Translations under genes and position numbers: made by a program
Origin: an uncultured Oceanospirillaceae bacterium
Lineage (GTDB): Bacteria; Pseudomonadota; Gammaproteobacteria; Pseudomonadales; Balneatricaceae
Direction of reading: 5' to 3'
Assembly: GCA_937138495.1 (NCBI GenBank)
Contig: CAKZPE010000006.1
Span: forward strand, 62,001 to 126,000
Length of the DNA: 64,000 bases
Notes under the pieces: generated by a model
What the model was told of the DNA's origin: nothing
Seen by the model: the letters and a program-made list of their open reading frames with translations, nothing else
Databases searched by the model: none
Part shown: positions 16,890 through 27,136 of the stretch, one piece after another
Layout of the letters: each line of letters starts with the position of its first letter
Numbering within the stretch: the stretch's first letter is position 1

Positions 16890-18263
16890 TTATTCAGCCG
16901 GGTGCTGAGTGGTAAATAAAGGCTCCAGAACTTCGGCAAGGTTGCTGACGTCTTTTTGCCGGCTGAGCCGGTCCAGCGCCTTATATATCGGTTTTTGCTG
17001 CTCTTTAGACAGCTGTTCCAGCAGTTTGCCGACCTGTGCATCGTCTACACTGAGGGTATCCCGCCGGGCATGGTTTCGCTGGTTGAGGCGTTTATAAATA
17101 TAGAGAAACCGCGCCAGTACCACATACGGGAAATTACGGTTTTTCATGGGGCCGATTCGGGCTTCAAAGCCTCCCAGTGGCAGGCCTTTGAGTTTTTGTT
17201 TAGCCAGTTTGTTAGCTCCCAGCCAGGCGACCGACGAACCAATTGCGCCGCCTCCCAGTGTGCCCAGCAGCAGGGAGCTGCCGGCCACTGTCAGATCCAG
17301 CATGCCTCCGGCGGCGGCACCGGCAATTCCGCCAACGGCGGCCAGCTGTTGGCGGTTCAGCCCCCAGGCATACCATTTTTCGGTATCGAAGAGGTCATCG
17401 TTGAGGTCCAGCTCACTGTTTTCCCGCTGTAACTGATGATGCCGGTACAGGGTTTGTAATTCATCATGGGCCTGACGTTCCCGTTTACGCATCCAGCTGT
17501 AGTAAGCCGCCTGTAAGACCGGCTGCAGCGATTTTGCCTGTTGTTCATCCAATACCTTTTGGCGTTGCCGGTAGCGGACCAGATCTTCAATCAGGTGTGC
17601 GGCCAGCTTACAGCTTTGTAGCTGTTGCCGGTGGATTTCGGCCTGTACCGCACTGACCAGTGAACTGAGGGATTCAGACCATGGCTGATGCAGGTGAGCA
17701 AAGGCCTGCAGCAATTCGATATGCTGATCCAGATCTGCTTTAACCGCATCGAAAACACGTACCGTGCGGAAAAATTGCTGCAGGGCCTGTTGCCAGCTGT
17801 CGATGTAATCCTGGCTGCTGATCGGGTTGATCAGCGCCATACTGGGTTGCCCGGTCCAGCGCAGAATCTCCATTTCGGCTTCGTATTCAGGGCTGTATGG
17901 CCGGGAGCTGTCCACGACATAAAGAATGGCTGCACCCTCCATTATGGGCGTCAGCAGCTCGGCTTCGTCGGGAAATTGCCGGCGGCACTCTTCATCCTGT
18001 AAAAATGTGCGGATGCGTTCAGCCCGCTGGTCGGCATTAACTGCCTCCTGCTGCAGCCAGGCAAGCACTTTGCGCGGCCGCTGAAAGCCCGGTGTGTCGA
18101 TCAGTGTATAGTGGGCTTCACCCAGATGAATATCGAAACTTTCAGAAACCTGCGTAGTACCGCTTTGCATGGAAACGGCTACACGGTCGTCCCGTGCCAG
18201 AGTGGAGACCACGGATGACTTGCCTTTGTTCGGATGGCCAACGACGGCGAATGCAGGGATCAT
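16890..18263 (-). CDS. Era-like GTPase with DUF3482 domain
   Basis: A 457-residue GTP-binding protein. The N-terminal G domain has G1 GHPNKGKS at residues 9-16, a G2 threonine in SGTTQVS and G3 DTPG at 56-59. The C-terminal half is the DUF3482 region, with a glycine- and alanine-rich stretch (GGIAGAAAGGMLDL, LLGTLGGGAIGSS) that probably inserts in or lies on the membrane. I chose ATG 18263, whose ATGA overlaps the stop of the DUF2868 gene; the longer start at 18293 lies within that gene. DUF2868 and DUF3482 genes are a conserved pair in many proteobacteria with no established function. The G domain is intact, so it is probably an active membrane-associated GTPase. Confidence 0.87.
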   Translation of the reverse strand: MIPAFAVVGHPNKGKSSVVSTLARDDRVAVSMQSGTTQVSESFDIHLGEAHYTLIDTPGFQRPRKVLAWLQQEAVNADQRAERIRTFLQDEECRRQFPDEAELLTPIMEGAAILYVVDSSRPYSPEYEAEMEILRWTGQPSMALINPISSQDYIDSWQQALQQFFRTVRVFDAVKADLDQHIELLQAFAHLHQPWSESLSSLVSAVQAEIHRQQLQSCKLAAHLIEDLVRYRQRQKVLDEQQAKSLQPVLQAAYYSWMRKRERQAHDELQTLYRHHQLQRENSELDLNDDLFDTEKWYAWGLNRQQLAAVGGIAGAAAGGMLDLTVAGSSLLLGTLGGGAIGSSVAWLGANKLAKQKLKGLPLGGFEARIGPMKNRNFPYVVLARFLYIYKRLNQRNHARRDTLSVDDAQVGKLLEQLSKEQQKPIYKALDRLSRQKDVSNLAEVLEPLFTTQHPAE

Positions 18264-19369
18264 AGCAGGCCCTCCGTCTGAATCAGTTGCCACTGGGGTA
18301 AAGGTTTACAAAAGCGGCGCCATTCATCCAGATAATGGTCACTGACCGCTATCCAGCGATTCGTTTCACTGTTCCAGTCCAGAGGCAGTAAATAGCCTTT
18401 GCCGGTTTCCAGCAGGTCAGCCAGTTCACCCATTGGCGGTTCCCAGGCTGCAGTAACAATGACCAGTGGCCAGTCCGTTGTCAGTGCCTTTTGCTCCGCT
18501 TCCGGGCTGCCGCTGGCGCCGCCCTGAAAGGTGTGCCGGGGTGTGCCCAGGACCTTATAGAGGGATGATTGCAGCCCGGATGGCAGAGCGTTCCAGTAAA
18601 GCAGGGTATAGGCCGGCAAAGGCAGCGCAGGGGTTGTGACCGGTGTGAGCTGAGGTGTCTGCGGCGGCGGGTTCTTCAGACTGTCCGGGGCCTTGTCCGT
18701 CCGGGATTGTATCTGTGTGTTCAGGCGCTGTAGCCGGTACCGGCCCCAACCCAGGCTGAGGAGCCGGGGCAGCACACCGTAGCAAAGCTGTGCCATCAGC
18801 AGAAAGGGCCACCAGGCACCGTAGGGGGTGTCTTCTGCCGGGGCAATGAGTCGGGAGTCCTGCGTTTGTTCCAGCAGGGACTGTACCGGCTGGGCGGCTT
18901 CGATGAACCACCACGGCAGGGCGATGCTTTGTAAGACCGGAAAGATCTGACCGGCACTGAGTAAAGTACTGCGCCAGACAAAGTTTATATCGCTGAATAA
19001 CAGGCTGAAAATCAGCGCCAACCCGCAGGCAAGGCTGAAACTGAGTGCCAGCTTTTGCGCCAGACAGAATACCTGAAGGGACCAGTCATCCTGATGTTTA
19101 CGTTGCAGTAGCCGCTGTTGCCAGCCCGGCGGCCAGAGAGGCAGGTTAATCAGTTGTAATGTCAGGGATGCCCGCTGCTTCAGCAGTGGCGACACGAATA
19201 ACAGCAGCATGGCACAAACCGGCCAGGCGACGAACAGCAGTAGCAGATAAAGAAGGTTTACCCGGCCCAGCGCGTCACCGGCCATGATGCTGAATGTTGA
19301 AAAGGCACCTAACAGAAAAACTGTGCCGCTGAGAAAGTTGCTGATGCGTGCGTAAGCAGATGTTTGCAC
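18260..19369 (-). CDS. DUF2868 membrane protein, partner of the DUF3482 GTPase
   Basis: A 369-residue membrane protein. Hydrophobic segments occur at about residues 12-30 and 38-60, another pair around 110-150, and one near 190-205. A proline-rich linker (about residues 235-255) then joins a soluble C-terminal domain containing WPLVIVTAAWEPPMGE and DWNSETNRWIAV. The start is GTG 19369, with AGGAA eight bases upstream and an in-frame stop immediately before it, so the protein cannot extend further in this frame. As I recall the family, members are usually longer at the N-terminus, so this copy may be shortened. It overlaps the GTPase gene by 4 nt. No enzymatic motif is visible. Confidence 0.78.
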   Translation of the reverse strand: MQTSAYARISNFLSGTVFLLGAFSTFSIMAGDALGRVNLLYLLLLFVAWPVCAMLLLFVSPLLKQRASLTLQLINLPLWPPGWQQRLLQRKHQDDWSLQVFCLAQKLALSFSLACGLALIFSLLFSDINFVWRSTLLSAGQIFPVLQSIALPWWFIEAAQPVQSLLEQTQDSRLIAPAEDTPYGAWWPFLLMAQLCYGVLPRLLSLGWGRYRLQRLNTQIQSRTDKAPDSLKNPPPQTPQLTPVTTPALPLPAYTLLYWNALPSGLQSSLYKVLGTPRHTFQGGASGSPEAEQKALTTDWPLVIVTAAWEPPMGELADLLETGKGYLLPLDWNSETNRWIAVSDHYLDEWRRFCKPLPQWQLIQTEGLL

Positions 19370-19398
19370 TCAGATATTTCCTGACAGAAAAACTTCAT
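19309..19398 (-). other. Possible 29-codon leader ORF overlapping the DUF2868 start
   Basis: On the minus strand an ATG at 19398 follows a good ribosome-binding site (aagggggtaat) and opens a 29-codon frame, beginning MKFFCQEISECK and ending at TAG 19309-19311. It overlaps the start of the DUF2868 gene by 61 nt in another frame. It could be a translational-coupling leader, a trace of an N-terminal frameshift, or chance. Confidence 0.35.
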
Positions 19399-19422
19399 AT
19401 TACCCCCTTGATTACCCCCTTG
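19399..19422. repeat. 12-bp perfect tandem duplication
   Basis: attacccccttg occurs twice back to back (19399-19410 and 19411-19422). On the minus strand it gives two copies of caagggggtaat, a strong Shine-Dalgarno-like element just before the possible leader ATG. Confidence 0.9.
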
Positions 19423-19565
19423 AAAGCACCGCGCAAAACTTCTTGGGTGCGGATGTAAGGCGGTGTTTCTGAACCGGCTTTGTGTTGATGGTTCCCGGTG
19501 ACTGGCAGAATAAAATCAGGATTGTTAATGTGCTTCAGTAGCGGATGAAGCAAAGGAAGAAAGAG

Positions 19566-20201
19566 ATGCAGCAGATACTCATTTATGCCGACAGCCTGAG
19601 TTGGGGGATTATCCCGGATACCCGGGGCCGTTTACCCTTCACTCAGCGCTGGCCGGGTGTCTGTGAAATGGCGTTGCAACAGGCCGGACAGGATGTGCGT
19701 GTGCTGGAGAATTGTCTGAACGGGCGACGGACGGTCTGGTCCGACCCGTTTAAAGAGGGCCGTGACGGCAGTGAAGGGCTGGCGCAGGTGATGGAGATGC
19801 ATGCGCCGTTAAAGATGGTCGTGCTGATGTTGGGTAACAACGACTTCCAGTGCACCCATGATAATAATGCCTGGCTGTCTGCGCAGGGGACTGCAAAGCT
19901 GGTGGATATTATCCGGCAGGCCCCTGTCGAACCGGGTATGCCGGTACCGGACATTCTGATTATTGCTCCGCCGGCCATTGTCAGGCCGAAAGGGGCCATT
20001 GCCCATAAGTTTCAGGGTGCTGAAAATCGCTGGCCCGGATTAACCGGTGCGTTGCGTGACGTCGCCACTGAACGTCAGTGCCATTTTATGGATGCCGGTG
20101 CCGTGACGGATGCCAGCAAAGTGGATGGTATTCATCTGGATGCGGATCAGCATCATGCCCTTGGGCTGGCCGTTGCCAGGACCCTGCAATTGCTCCTCTG
20201 A
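19566..20201 (+). CDS. SGNH/GDSL hydrolase (arylesterase-like), cytoplasmic
   Basis: A 211-residue SGNH-family esterase without a signal peptide. Block I reads YADSLSWG with Ser10 as likely nucleophile (Ala replaces the usual Gly of GDS). Block III is GNNDFQ and block V DGIHLDADQHHALG, supplying the catalytic Asp and His. This resembles the arylesterase/acyl-esterase proteins with the ADSLSWG signature found in proteobacteria. I chose ATG 19566, which has AAGGAAG about seven bases upstream, over the in-frame ATG at 19545. It is divergent from the DUF2868/GTPase pair and about 100 bp ahead of a periplasmic binding protein gene. The natural substrate is unknown. Confidence 0.87.
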   Translation: MQQILIYADSLSWGIIPDTRGRLPFTQRWPGVCEMALQQAGQDVRVLENCLNGRRTVWSDPFKEGRDGSEGLAQVMEMHAPLKMVVLMLGNNDFQCTHDNNAWLSAQGTAKLVDIIRQAPVEPGMPVPDILIIAPPAIVRPKGAIAHKFQGAENRWPGLTGALRDVATERQCHFMDAGAVTDASKVDGIHLDADQHHALGLAVARTLQLLL

Positions 20202-20302
20202 ACAGATCTGTTCGCAAAACGGGTAGTTTCCATTTTACAGCTGCCCGGGTTTTCTGAATGATAGGTTGAATTGTGCCGTGTAGTGAAGTCGGAGATTCGC
20301 CC

Positions 20303-21085
20303 GTGAACAGAAGCGTATGGCTGGGGGCTGTGTGTAGCTGGATGCTGTTATATTCAGCCGCAGTAACTGCCGCTGAAAAGGTTGTATTTGGGGCGGTGGA
20401 GCTTGATTTTCCACCTTTCCAGACATTGGTTAACGGTCAGCCGAAGGGACCTGATTTTGATGTTGTTCTGGAAGCCTTTAAGCGTATGCCGGACTATGAG
20501 CTGGATGTTCAGATCGTGCCTTTTAAACGGGTGCAGCATGAAATTTTTACCGGCCGCATCGACGTGTCTACTTTATACAAAACCCCTGCCCGTACCGGAA
20601 AGCTGCTGTATCCGGATACCCCCATTCGCTGGAGTATTTATAAGATTGCTGTGCCGGTGGGGAAAGGTTTTAAATTTGAAAGCATCGAAGATCTGAAAGG
20701 GCGCCGGCTTGGTAAACTGGAAAAAGTGCCGGTTAGTCAGGCGTTTGACGTGGCCGCCGAAAATAATCGCATTGAATTATATGAACTGAAATCTTTCAAA
20801 GCCATGCTGGAAATGCTGAATCTGGAGCGTTTAGAGGCCGTTGTGGGTCATGCTCAGGTGATTGATTATGTGGCGATGACAATGGATTTGCAGGGACGGA
20901 TTGAGTTTCTCGAAAAGCCGGTACGTAAGGCCAAAGAATTTCATATAGCAATATCCCCTGAAACCGCTGTGTCGGATCCTGAGAAATTACGAAAAGCGTT
21001 GTCTGTCAGCTTAAAGAGTATGCTGGATGACGGCACCTTTGATGCCATTTATGAATCGTACGGGTTGGTATTTGAGCGTAACTGA
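20303..21085 (+). CDS. Periplasmic solute-binding-like protein (SBP_bac_3 family)
   Basis: A 260-residue exported protein of the amino-acid-binding (HisJ/GlnH-like) fold. The signal peptide runs from GTG 20303 (VNRSVWLG... to VTAAEK, cleavage near residue 25); GGAGA lies upstream, while the longer ATG start at 20273 would spoil the signal. Typical elements are FGAVELDFPPFQ, GPDFDVVLEAFKRMP and IEDLKGRRLGKLEKVPVSQAF. No ABC permease or ATPase gene is adjacent, so it is an orphan receptor. Such stand-alone proteins in this group may act with distant transporters or as sensory partners. The conserved ligand arginine is not obvious to me. Confidence 0.8.
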   Translation: MNRSVWLGAVCSWMLLYSAAVTAAEKVVFGAVELDFPPFQTLVNGQPKGPDFDVVLEAFKRMPDYELDVQIVPFKRVQHEIFTGRIDVSTLYKTPARTGKLLYPDTPIRWSIYKIAVPVGKGFKFESIEDLKGRRLGKLEKVPVSQAFDVAAENNRIELYELKSFKAMLEMLNLERLEAVVGHAQVIDYVAMTMDLQGRIEFLEKPVRKAKEFHIAISPETAVSDPEKLRKALSVSLKSMLDDGTFDAIYESYGLVFERN

Positions 21086-21161
21086 AGAAAACCCGACAGG
21101 CCCCGCAACACGGATCAGATGGCGAAGCGCAGTCAGGTTTTGGGGGGCGTTAACAGTGCTG

Positions 21162-21506
21162 TCAGCACTCTGAATAGTAAATATCGTCTATTTCATCGCT
21201 AACCCTGTCCAGGGCATCAACGTATGCGACTGCATCTTCCCTTACCCAGGCACTTTCCATTTTACCGGCGGCGCTGAACAGCACCCGGTTGTTTTCTTCT
21301 TCAGCAACCTGATGAATCGCTTCGACGACTTCGGCCAGGAACTCATCTTCTTCCCGGGTAAAGCCTGTACTGGCGTCAACATCATCCGCCAGTTGGGAAA
21401 CGTCATGGCGCATATCGTTCAGCTCATGGCAGGCCAGTTCTGCGTAGCTGGTGCTGCTGAGGGTCAGCAGAGTTACGAATCCACAGAGTGTAATCAGGTT
21501 TTTCAT
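21162..21506 (-). CDS. Small secreted acidic protein, unknown
   Basis: A 114-residue protein with a Sec signal peptide (MKNLITLCGF to TSYAE, cleavage about residue 22). The mature part is strongly acidic and helical, with heptad-like spacing in ADDVDASTGFTREEDEFLAE, and ends in Cys. It has one Cys near the mature N-terminus (ELACHE) and one as the last residue, which could form a disulfide or dimer link. I chose the ATG at 21506 because of the signal peptide; the longer in-frame start at 21578 would bury it. Function is not recognisable. It is a lone gene between a convergent binding protein and the peroxiredoxin gene. Confidence 0.65.
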   Translation of the reverse strand: MKNLITLCGFVTLLTLSSTSYAELACHELNDMRHDVSQLADDVDASTGFTREEDEFLAEVVEAIHQVAEEENNRVLFSAAGKMESAWVREDAVAYVDALDRVSDEIDDIYYSEC

Positions 21507-21635
21507 CAGTTCTTCTCTAAGTATCAGGTGACAGAAAGCAATGCCGGGGCGTTTGCGGGAATGGCCATACGGTAACAAGAACCGGGGGAATGATGTGTAA
21601 GACTTTGTAAGGCTCTGTAAGCTGAAACGGTAAGC

Positions 21636-21665
21636 AAAAAAAGGCGCGGCTCAGAGAGCCGCGCC
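21636..21665 (-). terminator. Intrinsic terminator of the Prx-Grx gene
   Basis: On the minus strand a perfect 10-bp stem (ggcgcggctc / gagccgcgcc), 3-nt loop, is followed by seven T. It lies 61 bp after the stop of the peroxiredoxin gene. Confidence 0.95.
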
Positions 21666-21725
21666 AACGGAAAGGGCACCTGAAACAAGCGTGCCTTGCT
21701 GGGAAGAGTCTGTGTCAGTGGCGGA

Positions 21726-22460
21726 TTAACCGGCGACCCACTGTTCCAGTTCATCGGCACCGCCGATGTGTTCACCGTCAATGAAAATCTGTGGCGCGGT
21801 ACCCCGGCCGGTGATCGCTGCCAGAGAGCTGTAAGAGATGCCCTTACTGCCTAATTCGATCTCTTCGTATGGCAACCCCTGTGTGGTCAGCAATGCTTTG
21901 GCACGGACACAGTGAGGGCAACCGGCTTTGGTCAGAATGCTGACCCGCTTAGGCTGTTCAGCATCGGCATTCAGGTGTGCCAGCATAGTGTCTGCATCGG
22001 ATACCTGGAACGGGTCGCCCGGTACATCCGGTTCGATAAACTGCTTCTCGATCACCCCGTCGACAACCAGCATTGAGTAGCGCCAGCTGCGTTCACCGAA
22101 GCCCAGCTCGCTTTTGCTGACCAGCATATCCATACCGCGGCTGAAATCACCGTTACCGTCAGGAATAAAGGTGATATTGGCGGCGTCCTGGTCTGCCCGC
22201 CATGCATTCATGACGAAGGTATCGTTCACGGATAAACAGATAATGCTGTCGACGCCCTCTTTGGCGAAAACACCGGCCAATTCGTTATAGCGTGGCAGGT
22301 GAGTGGAAGAACATGTTGGTGTAAATGCGCCCGGCAAAGCGAATAACACAACTTTTTTGCCGGCGAACAGATCATCAGTGGTTACATTTTTCCATTGGTT
22401 ATCCTCTTGGGTGTGGAATGTAACCTGTGGAACTTTCTGACCTTCGCGGTTGTTCAGCAT
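21726..22460 (-). CDS. Hybrid peroxiredoxin-glutaredoxin (Prx5-Grx)
   Basis: A 244-residue fusion of two redox domains. Residues 1-165 are a Prx5-type peroxiredoxin with the active-site segment PGAFTPTC ending in the peroxidatic Cys50, followed by SSTHLPRY. Residues 172-244 are a glutaredoxin with CPHC at 181-184 and the GSH-binding TAPQIF-like segment (RGTAPQIFIDGEHIGG). Such hybrids, known from Haemophilus influenzae and other bacteria, reduce hydrogen and alkyl peroxides using glutathione directly, in the cytoplasm. Both active sites are intact. It is monocistronic, with its own terminator, and divergent from sdaA. Peroxide-responsive control is likely, but I could not identify an OxyR site. 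Confidence 0.93.
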   Translation of the reverse strand: MLNNREGQKVPQVTFHTQEDNQWKNVTTDDLFAGKKVVLFALPGAFTPTCSSTHLPRYNELAGVFAKEGVDSIICLSVNDTFVMNAWRADQDAANITFIPDGNGDFSRGMDMLVSKSELGFGERSWRYSMLVVDGVIEKQFIEPDVPGDPFQVSDADTMLAHLNADAEQPKRVSILTKAGCPHCVRAKALLTTQGLPYEEIELGSKGISYSSLAAITGRGTAPQIFIDGEHIGGADELEQWVAG

Positions 22461-22830
22461 TGTTTGTTTCTCCTGATCTTTTCAGTAAAAGTGTGTGCTT
22501 CCCTGTGAAGCGATGGAGCTATAGTGCCGCAGCGGCGTAAATAATAGAAATTAATTAAATCTAAAAGTTTAATAGTTTTTATTTAAAATAAATCTATTAA
22601 TACCTACGTCTTAATAGCCAGAGAGAATCACCGTGTCTCTGTTGCTGATGTGGCAACGCCTGCAGGACAAATGTTGTCGTAAATTGGCACATGGCTGCCG
22701 TTGGATACCCTGATAATTGCCGGTCACAATAATAATTAGCCTGTTTACAGATGCGCCTTCTGATAATGGAAAAATCAGGCCAAAGCATCGTATTTCAGGC
22801 TCAGTAGCAGGCGAGAGCTGCGGGGTTCTT
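22461..22830. promoter_or_regulatory. Divergent intergenic region, prx-grx / sdaA
   Basis: This 370-bp gap holds no credible gene. A very AT-rich block at about 22540-22610 probably contains promoters for one or both divergent genes. The segment 22611-22690 contains short complementary pieces (gagag ... ctctg) but no full riboswitch that I can defend. The sdaA start has only a weak ribosome-binding site (gcgggg). Confidence 0.4.
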
Positions 22831-24210
22831 ATGTCAATCAGCGTATTTGATCTTTTTAAAATTGGGGTGGGGCCGTCGAGCTCACATACTGTAGGGCCGA
22901 TGCTGGCCGCGGCAGAGTTTGCTGAATATCTGCAGGATAACAATCTGGCTGCCGACGTTGCACAGGTGCGTGTTGAACTGTTCGGCTCACTGAGTGCCAC
23001 GGGGGTGGGACACGGGACGGATAAGTCTGTCGTGATTGGTCTGCTGGGTGAGCGTCCGGCACTGGTTAATCCGGATATTATTGATCCGACGGTTGAGTCT
23101 ATTCAGCGGGATGGCCGTCTGAATCTGCTTAAGAAATACGATATTGAATTCATCTGGGAGCGGGATATGCTGCTGCTGGAAGAAAATCTGCCATATCACC
23201 CCAATGCCATGCGTCTGAATGCTTACAGCGCAGCTGGTGAACAGCTTTACAGCAATACCTATTATTCCATCGGTGGTGGTTTTGTCATTGATGAAAGCCA
23301 TGCCAGCAGTGATGCCCATCTGGTGCCGCAGGTGGCACTGCCGTATGAGTTCAACAATGCGGTTGAACTGCTTGAGCTGTGTAAGGCCAATAATTTCAGC
23401 ATCAGTCAACTGATGATGGAAAACGAAAAAGTCTGGCGTACAGAAGAAGAGACCCGTGAAGGTTTGAAGAATATCTGGCGGGCCATGCGTGACTGTGTGA
23501 ATAACGGTTTGCGGAAAGAAGGTACCTTACCCGGAGGTCTGAACGTACGCCGTCGGGCTGCGTCTTTACATAAGTCACTGAAAGAAGCCCGGGGCTGCAA
23601 TATTATCAGCAGCACGCTGGGCGCGATGGACTGGGTTAACCTCTACGCGCTGGCGGTGAATGAAGAAAATGCTGCCGGTGGCCGTATGGTAACTGCCCCG
23701 ACTAACGGTGCCGCGGGGATCATTCCGGCGGTACTGATGTACTTTATGGAATACACCGATCAGGTTGAAGAAGACAACGTGGTTGAGTTCATGCTGGCAG
23801 CAGCTGCCATTGGTGCGCTGTGTAAGAAAAATGCCTCTATTTCCGGTGCGGAAGTCGGTTGTCAGGGCGAAGTGGGCTCGGCCTGCGCCATGGCGGCAGC
23901 GGGTCTGTGCGAAGTGCTGGGCGGTACACCGGAACAGGTTGAGAACGCTGCAGAAATCGGCCTTGAGCATAACCTGGGTCTGACCTGTGACCCTGTGGGC
24001 GGTTTGGTGCAAGTACCTTGTATTGAGCGTAACGCAATCGCTGCAGTGAAGGCGATTAACGCAACTCAGCTGGCACTGCGCGGAGACGGAGAGCACTTCA
24101 TCTCACTGGATAAAGTTATTAAAACCATGTGGGATACCGGCATGGATATGCAGGATAAGTATAAGGAAACTTCCAGAGGTGGCCTGGCCGTTAACGCGGT
24201 TGAATGCTAA
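22831..24210 (+). CDS. sdaA: L-serine ammonia-lyase (iron-sulfur type)
   Basis: A 459-residue single-chain L-serine dehydratase that converts L-serine to pyruvate and ammonia. The start at ATG 22831 gives the family N-terminus [22 protein letters not shown], equal to that of E. coli SdaA (454 residues); the in-frame ATG at 22717 would add an unrelated extension. The [4Fe-4S] ligands are expected in the C-terminal alpha domain, where cysteines occur in [17 protein letters not shown] and LTCDPVGG. Being next to the formaldehyde-detoxification genes, it fits glycine betaine/sarcosine/serine catabolism, where demethylation gives formaldehyde and serine. It ends in a terminator, so it is not co-transcribed with adhC. 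Confidence 0.95.
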   Translation: MSISVFDLFKIGVGPSSSHTVGPMLAAAEFAEYLQDNNLAADVAQVRVELFGSLSATGVGHGTDKSVVIGLLGERPALVNPDIIDPTVESIQRDGRLNLLKKYDIEFIWERDMLLLEENLPYHPNAMRLNAYSAAGEQLYSNTYYSIGGGFVIDESHASSDAHLVPQVALPYEFNNAVELLELCKANNFSISQLMMENEKVWRTEEETREGLKNIWRAMRDCVNNGLRKEGTLPGGLNVRRRAASLHKSLKEARGCNIISSTLGAMDWVNLYALAVNEENAAGGRMVTAPTNGAAGIIPAVLMYFMEYTDQVEEDNVVEFMLAAAAIGALCKKNASISGAEVGCQGEVGSACAMAAAGLCEVLGGTPEQVENAAEIGLEHNLGLTCDPVGGLVQVPCIERNAIAAVKAINATQLALRGDGEHFISLDKVIKTMWDTGMDMQDKYKETSRGGLAVNAVEC

Positions 24211-24216
24211 GCAGTG

Positions 24217-24251
24217 GCCGGTTCAGCGGTTTATCGTGAACCGGCTTTTTT
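24217..24251 (+). terminator. Intrinsic terminator after sdaA
   Basis: A perfect 9-bp stem (gccggttca / tgaaccggc) with an 11-nt loop is followed by six T, starting 7 bp after the stop codon. Confidence 0.9.
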
Positions 24252-24378
24252 GTGCCATAGCGACATTTACAGGGGTATAAGTTTTTTGCTTATGACTTAT
24301 GCCCGGCTAATCTATATAGTTGCTCTGGCGATGTTTTTATATCGCCAGATGTAACGTGTTACAGACATATTTTTTTAG

Positions 24379-25557
<1,179 letters not shown>

Positions 25558-25644
25558 GCGGTTGTGCGGAGCCTGTTATAATGGGCTCTGATCAGAATAC
25601 GGAGATCCGCGGGACGCGGATCTTTCCCTCAACGGGAGAATATT

Positions 25645-26490
25645 ATGAGTATTGAAACACTCAGCTCGGTACGGAGCTTCGGTGGCTGGCACCGTCAGTA
25701 CAGCCATCAGTCCGAAACACTGGGCTGCGCAATGCGCTTTGCTGTTTATCTGCCGCCGCAGGCAGAAGACGGCGAAAAAGTGCCGGTACTGTACTGGCTG
25801 TCAGGCCTGACCTGTACCGACGAAAACTTCATGCAGAAAGCCGGTGCTCACCGCATGGCGGCTGAACTGGGCGTGGCCATTGTTGCGCCGGATACCAGCC
25901 CGCGCGGTGAAGACGTTCCGGATGACCCGGAAGGGGCCTATGACTTCGGTCTGGGTGCAGGTTTCTACGTGAATGCCACCCAGGCACCCTGGGATAAGCA
26001 CTACCGCATGTATGACTATGTGGTAAATGAGCTGCCAGCACTGATTGAAGCTGAATTCCCGGTGACGGATAAAAAAGCCATCAGCGGACACTCCATGGGC
26101 GGTCACGGCGCACTGATGATCAGCCTGCGTAACCCGGGTATGTTTGTATCGGCATCGGCATTCAGCCCGATTACCAACCCGGTAAACGCGCCATGGGGCC
26201 AGAAAGCGTTCAGTAACTATCTGGGTGATGATGTTGACGCCTGGCGTCAGTACGACACGTGTGAACTGATTAAGCTGGCGGATTCAATCCCGCCAATGCT
26301 GGTGGATCAGGGCGGTGATGACGGCTTCCTGCACGAGCAGCTGATGCCTGAAAACCTGGTCGGAGCAGTGGCTTCAAGTGGTCTGAACTTCGAGCTGCGT
26401 ATGCAGCCGGGTTATGATCACAGCTACTATTTCATTGCCAGCTTCATTGAAGAGCACCTGCGTTTCCATGCAGGTCATCTGAAAGGTTGA
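25645..26490 (+). CDS. fghA: S-formylglutathione hydrolase
   Basis: A 281-residue alpha/beta hydrolase, the usual length for FghA/FrmB, which splits S-formylglutathione to formate and glutathione. The nucleophile elbow GHSMGG places Ser150. The Asp is in VDQGGDDGFL and the His in GYDHSYYF. The segment WLSGLTCTDENFMQKAG is characteristic. A good ribosome-binding site (gggaga) precedes ATG 25645. With adhC it completes glutathione-dependent formaldehyde oxidation; a spontaneous or enzymatic first step with glutathione is not encoded here. A terminator follows. Confidence 0.97.
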   Translation: MSIETLSSVRSFGGWHRQYSHQSETLGCAMRFAVYLPPQAEDGEKVPVLYWLSGLTCTDENFMQKAGAHRMAAELGVAIVAPDTSPRGEDVPDDPEGAYDFGLGAGFYVNATQAPWDKHYRMYDYVVNELPALIEAEFPVTDKKAISGHSMGGHGALMISLRNPGMFVSASAFSPITNPVNAPWGQKAFSNYLGDDVDAWRQYDTCELIKLADSIPPMLVDQGGDDGFLHEQLMPENLVGAVASSGLNFELRMQPGYDHSYYFIASFIEEHLRFHAGHLKG

Positions 26491-26517
26491 AATGCCGTTT
26501 AGGTTGGTATCAGAAAG

Positions 26518-26549
26518 CCCGGTTTAGTGAATGCTGAACCGGGTTTTTT
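26518..26549 (+). terminator. Intrinsic terminator after fghA
   Basis: A 10-bp stem (cccggtttag / ctgaaccggg, one G-U pair), 6-nt loop and six T, 28 bp after the stop codon. Confidence 0.92.
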
Positions 26550-26558
26550 ATTGGGCAG

Positions 26559-26855
26559 TTATGCGCTCAGGAATGCCGTTACAATACCGTACATACCGTA
26601 CCCGGCTGCGGTCAGAAATAGCACGAATAAGATGAGCTGGATAATGAACCCTGGCAAGGAGACTTCCTGATTACTCCTCCGTTTATTCAACGCTGTATCA
26701 TTTTCTCTGTTTTGTTCTGTATCAGGAAAGCCTGAATCCATCTGACGGTTAATCTGCTGCCATTCTTGGGTATTCGTTATGCGGTTAGGTGTCAGCCTTG
26801 CCAGTGAACGGATTGCTTCCTGCTGAACCGGATCATAAGGTTTTTTTTGAGCCAT
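26559..26855 (-). CDS. Small single-pass membrane protein, unknown
   Basis: A 98-residue protein with a hydrophilic N-terminal part (MAQKKPYDPVQQEAIRSLARL), a polar middle, and one C-terminal membrane helix (about residues 67-95, LPGFIIQLILFVLFLTAAGYG). The topology looks like a tail-anchored or inverted single-pass protein with the N-terminus in the cytoplasm. I chose ATG 26855, with AGGA eleven bases upstream; an ATG at 26867 would add four residues. I do not recognise a family. It is convergent with fghA, sharing the terminator region, and is followed upstream by about 270 bp with no gene. Confidence 0.6.
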   Translation of the reverse strand: MAQKKPYDPVQQEAIRSLARLTPNRITNTQEWQQINRQMDSGFPDTEQNRENDTALNKRRSNQEVSLPGFIIQLILFVLFLTAAGYGMYGIVTAFLSA

Positions 26856-27136
26856 GATATCGAACATCCTGTGTTTAGATACATTGAGACGCTTACAGTT
26901 ACGGGCCAGAGTACATGCAGGCAGAGTATGCAGGCAAGCTTGTGGTGTGTTGTATTTAAAATCGGTGCTGATGATGGGGAAGCAGGGTGTTATCAGGTAT
27001 TCCTTATAAGTAGGAGCGGTGAGCTGATTATCTGTCAGAGATAAAAAGCTCTGGCCGGGTGACAGACTTGGTCAGGCAGGGGGCTAAGTTCTTCCGTGAA
27101 GTTGCTTTCAGCCGTGTTCTTTAGTTAAGTGCCTGC

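Noticed and set aside
22611..22700. Glycine-riboswitch-like pieces (gagag, caccg, ctctg, aggacaaat) before sdaA
   Set aside because: The spacing is far too short for a glycine aptamer and the required helices cannot be drawn; probably chance.
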